This document shows positions 46,465-46,517 of a stretch of 46,517 bases of DNA, piece by piece. The stretch is from a virus. Position 1 is the stretch's first letter, and every line of letters starts with the position of its first letter. Where the stretch lies: positions 1 through 46,517 of the IMG/VR virus record IMGVR_UViG_3300010885_016202; one strand, given 5' to 3'. The position numbers were made by a program, and so were the translations under genes. The notes beneath the pieces were generated by a model that was not told the DNA's origin, searched no databases, and worked only from the letters and a program-made list of their open reading frames with translations.

Positions 46465-46489
46465 CATTAAATTTTAAATTCTGTATAAT
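46461..46489 (+). promoter_or_regulatory. Consensus sigma70 promoter at the right edge
   Basis: TTGACA (46461-46466), 17-nt spacer, TATAAT (46484-46489), perfect boxes. The -35 contains the TGA stop of the exonuclease gene. An ATG at 46495 could start a leaderless gene, but the window ends too soon to tell. Confidence 0.85.
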
Positions 46490-46517
46490 GAATCATGAAA
46501 GAAAAGCATGTTATCAA

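Noticed and set aside
1-46517. CRISPR arrays, insertion sequences, integrase or attachment sites
   Set aside because: No regularly spaced repeats, transposase or integrase motifs were seen.

Overview
This window is part of the genome of a T4-like myovirus (tailed phage, Caudoviricetes) of a Gram-negative host. The evidence is the core block of T4-type replication and recombination genes in a familiar order: uvsY, uvsW, gene 55, 47, 46, then 45, 44, 62, regA, 43, uvsX, 41 and RNase H. DUF3310, Hsp20, PhoH and several small conserved proteins are of the kind carried by marine and freshwater exo-T4 phages. The gene set alone does not identify the host. The phage-encoded outer-membrane-like protein and the GH19 lysin point to a diderm bacterium.

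Layout. Bases 1-1620 are a leftward set of small early-type genes. From 1706 everything reads rightward. 1.7-7.9 kb holds a tail/baseplate-like protein and the recombination and late-transcription block; gene 55 carries a frameshift. 7.9-17.1 kb holds peptide deformylase, a phosphoribosyltransferase and a complete 7-deazaguanine pathway: folE, queD, queE, queC, queF, a DNA transglycosylase (dpdA), a free-standing class II amidotransferase and a YkgJ-like cysteine protein. 17.1-19.9 kb is the sliding clamp, clamp loader and regA. 19.9-22.7 kb has an FkbM methyltransferase, Hsp20 and a lysin under TATAAATA late promoters, and a nucleotidyltransferase. 22.8-28.9 kb has DNA polymerase, UvsX and the replicative helicase. 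29-34 kb and 39-40 kb are accessory gene patches, several with a higher-GC look, driven by copies of a repeated promoter-leader module. 34.8-37.5 kb has four tRNAs (Asn, Ala, Tyr, Thr), an outer-membrane-like protein and a hammerhead ribozyme. 40.6-46.5 kb has a cell-wall hydrolase, glutaredoxin, glycosyltransferase, RNase H, PhoH and a PD-(D/E)XK nuclease.

How it fits together. FolE, QueD, QueE and QueC should convert GTP to preQ0. QueF, with an intact active site, should reduce preQ0 to preQ1. DpdA should exchange the base into DNA, which in other phages protects against restriction. The DpdA C-terminus ends in the same peptide (TLEGFFS) as this phage's DNA polymerase, where T4 polymerases carry their sliding-clamp-binding tail; the two genes share a 26-nt 3' end with one mismatch. 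I infer that base modification is tethered to the gp45 clamp, which would couple it to replication. This is the strongest candidate for an undescribed mechanism in the window.

Other notable features are a canonical hammerhead ribozyme 18 nt upstream of a start codon, five copies of a repeated promoter, two late promoters each followed at once by a tetraloop hairpin, five -35 boxes that contain the stop codon of the upstream gene, and an unassigned multi-helix RNA of about 142 nt.
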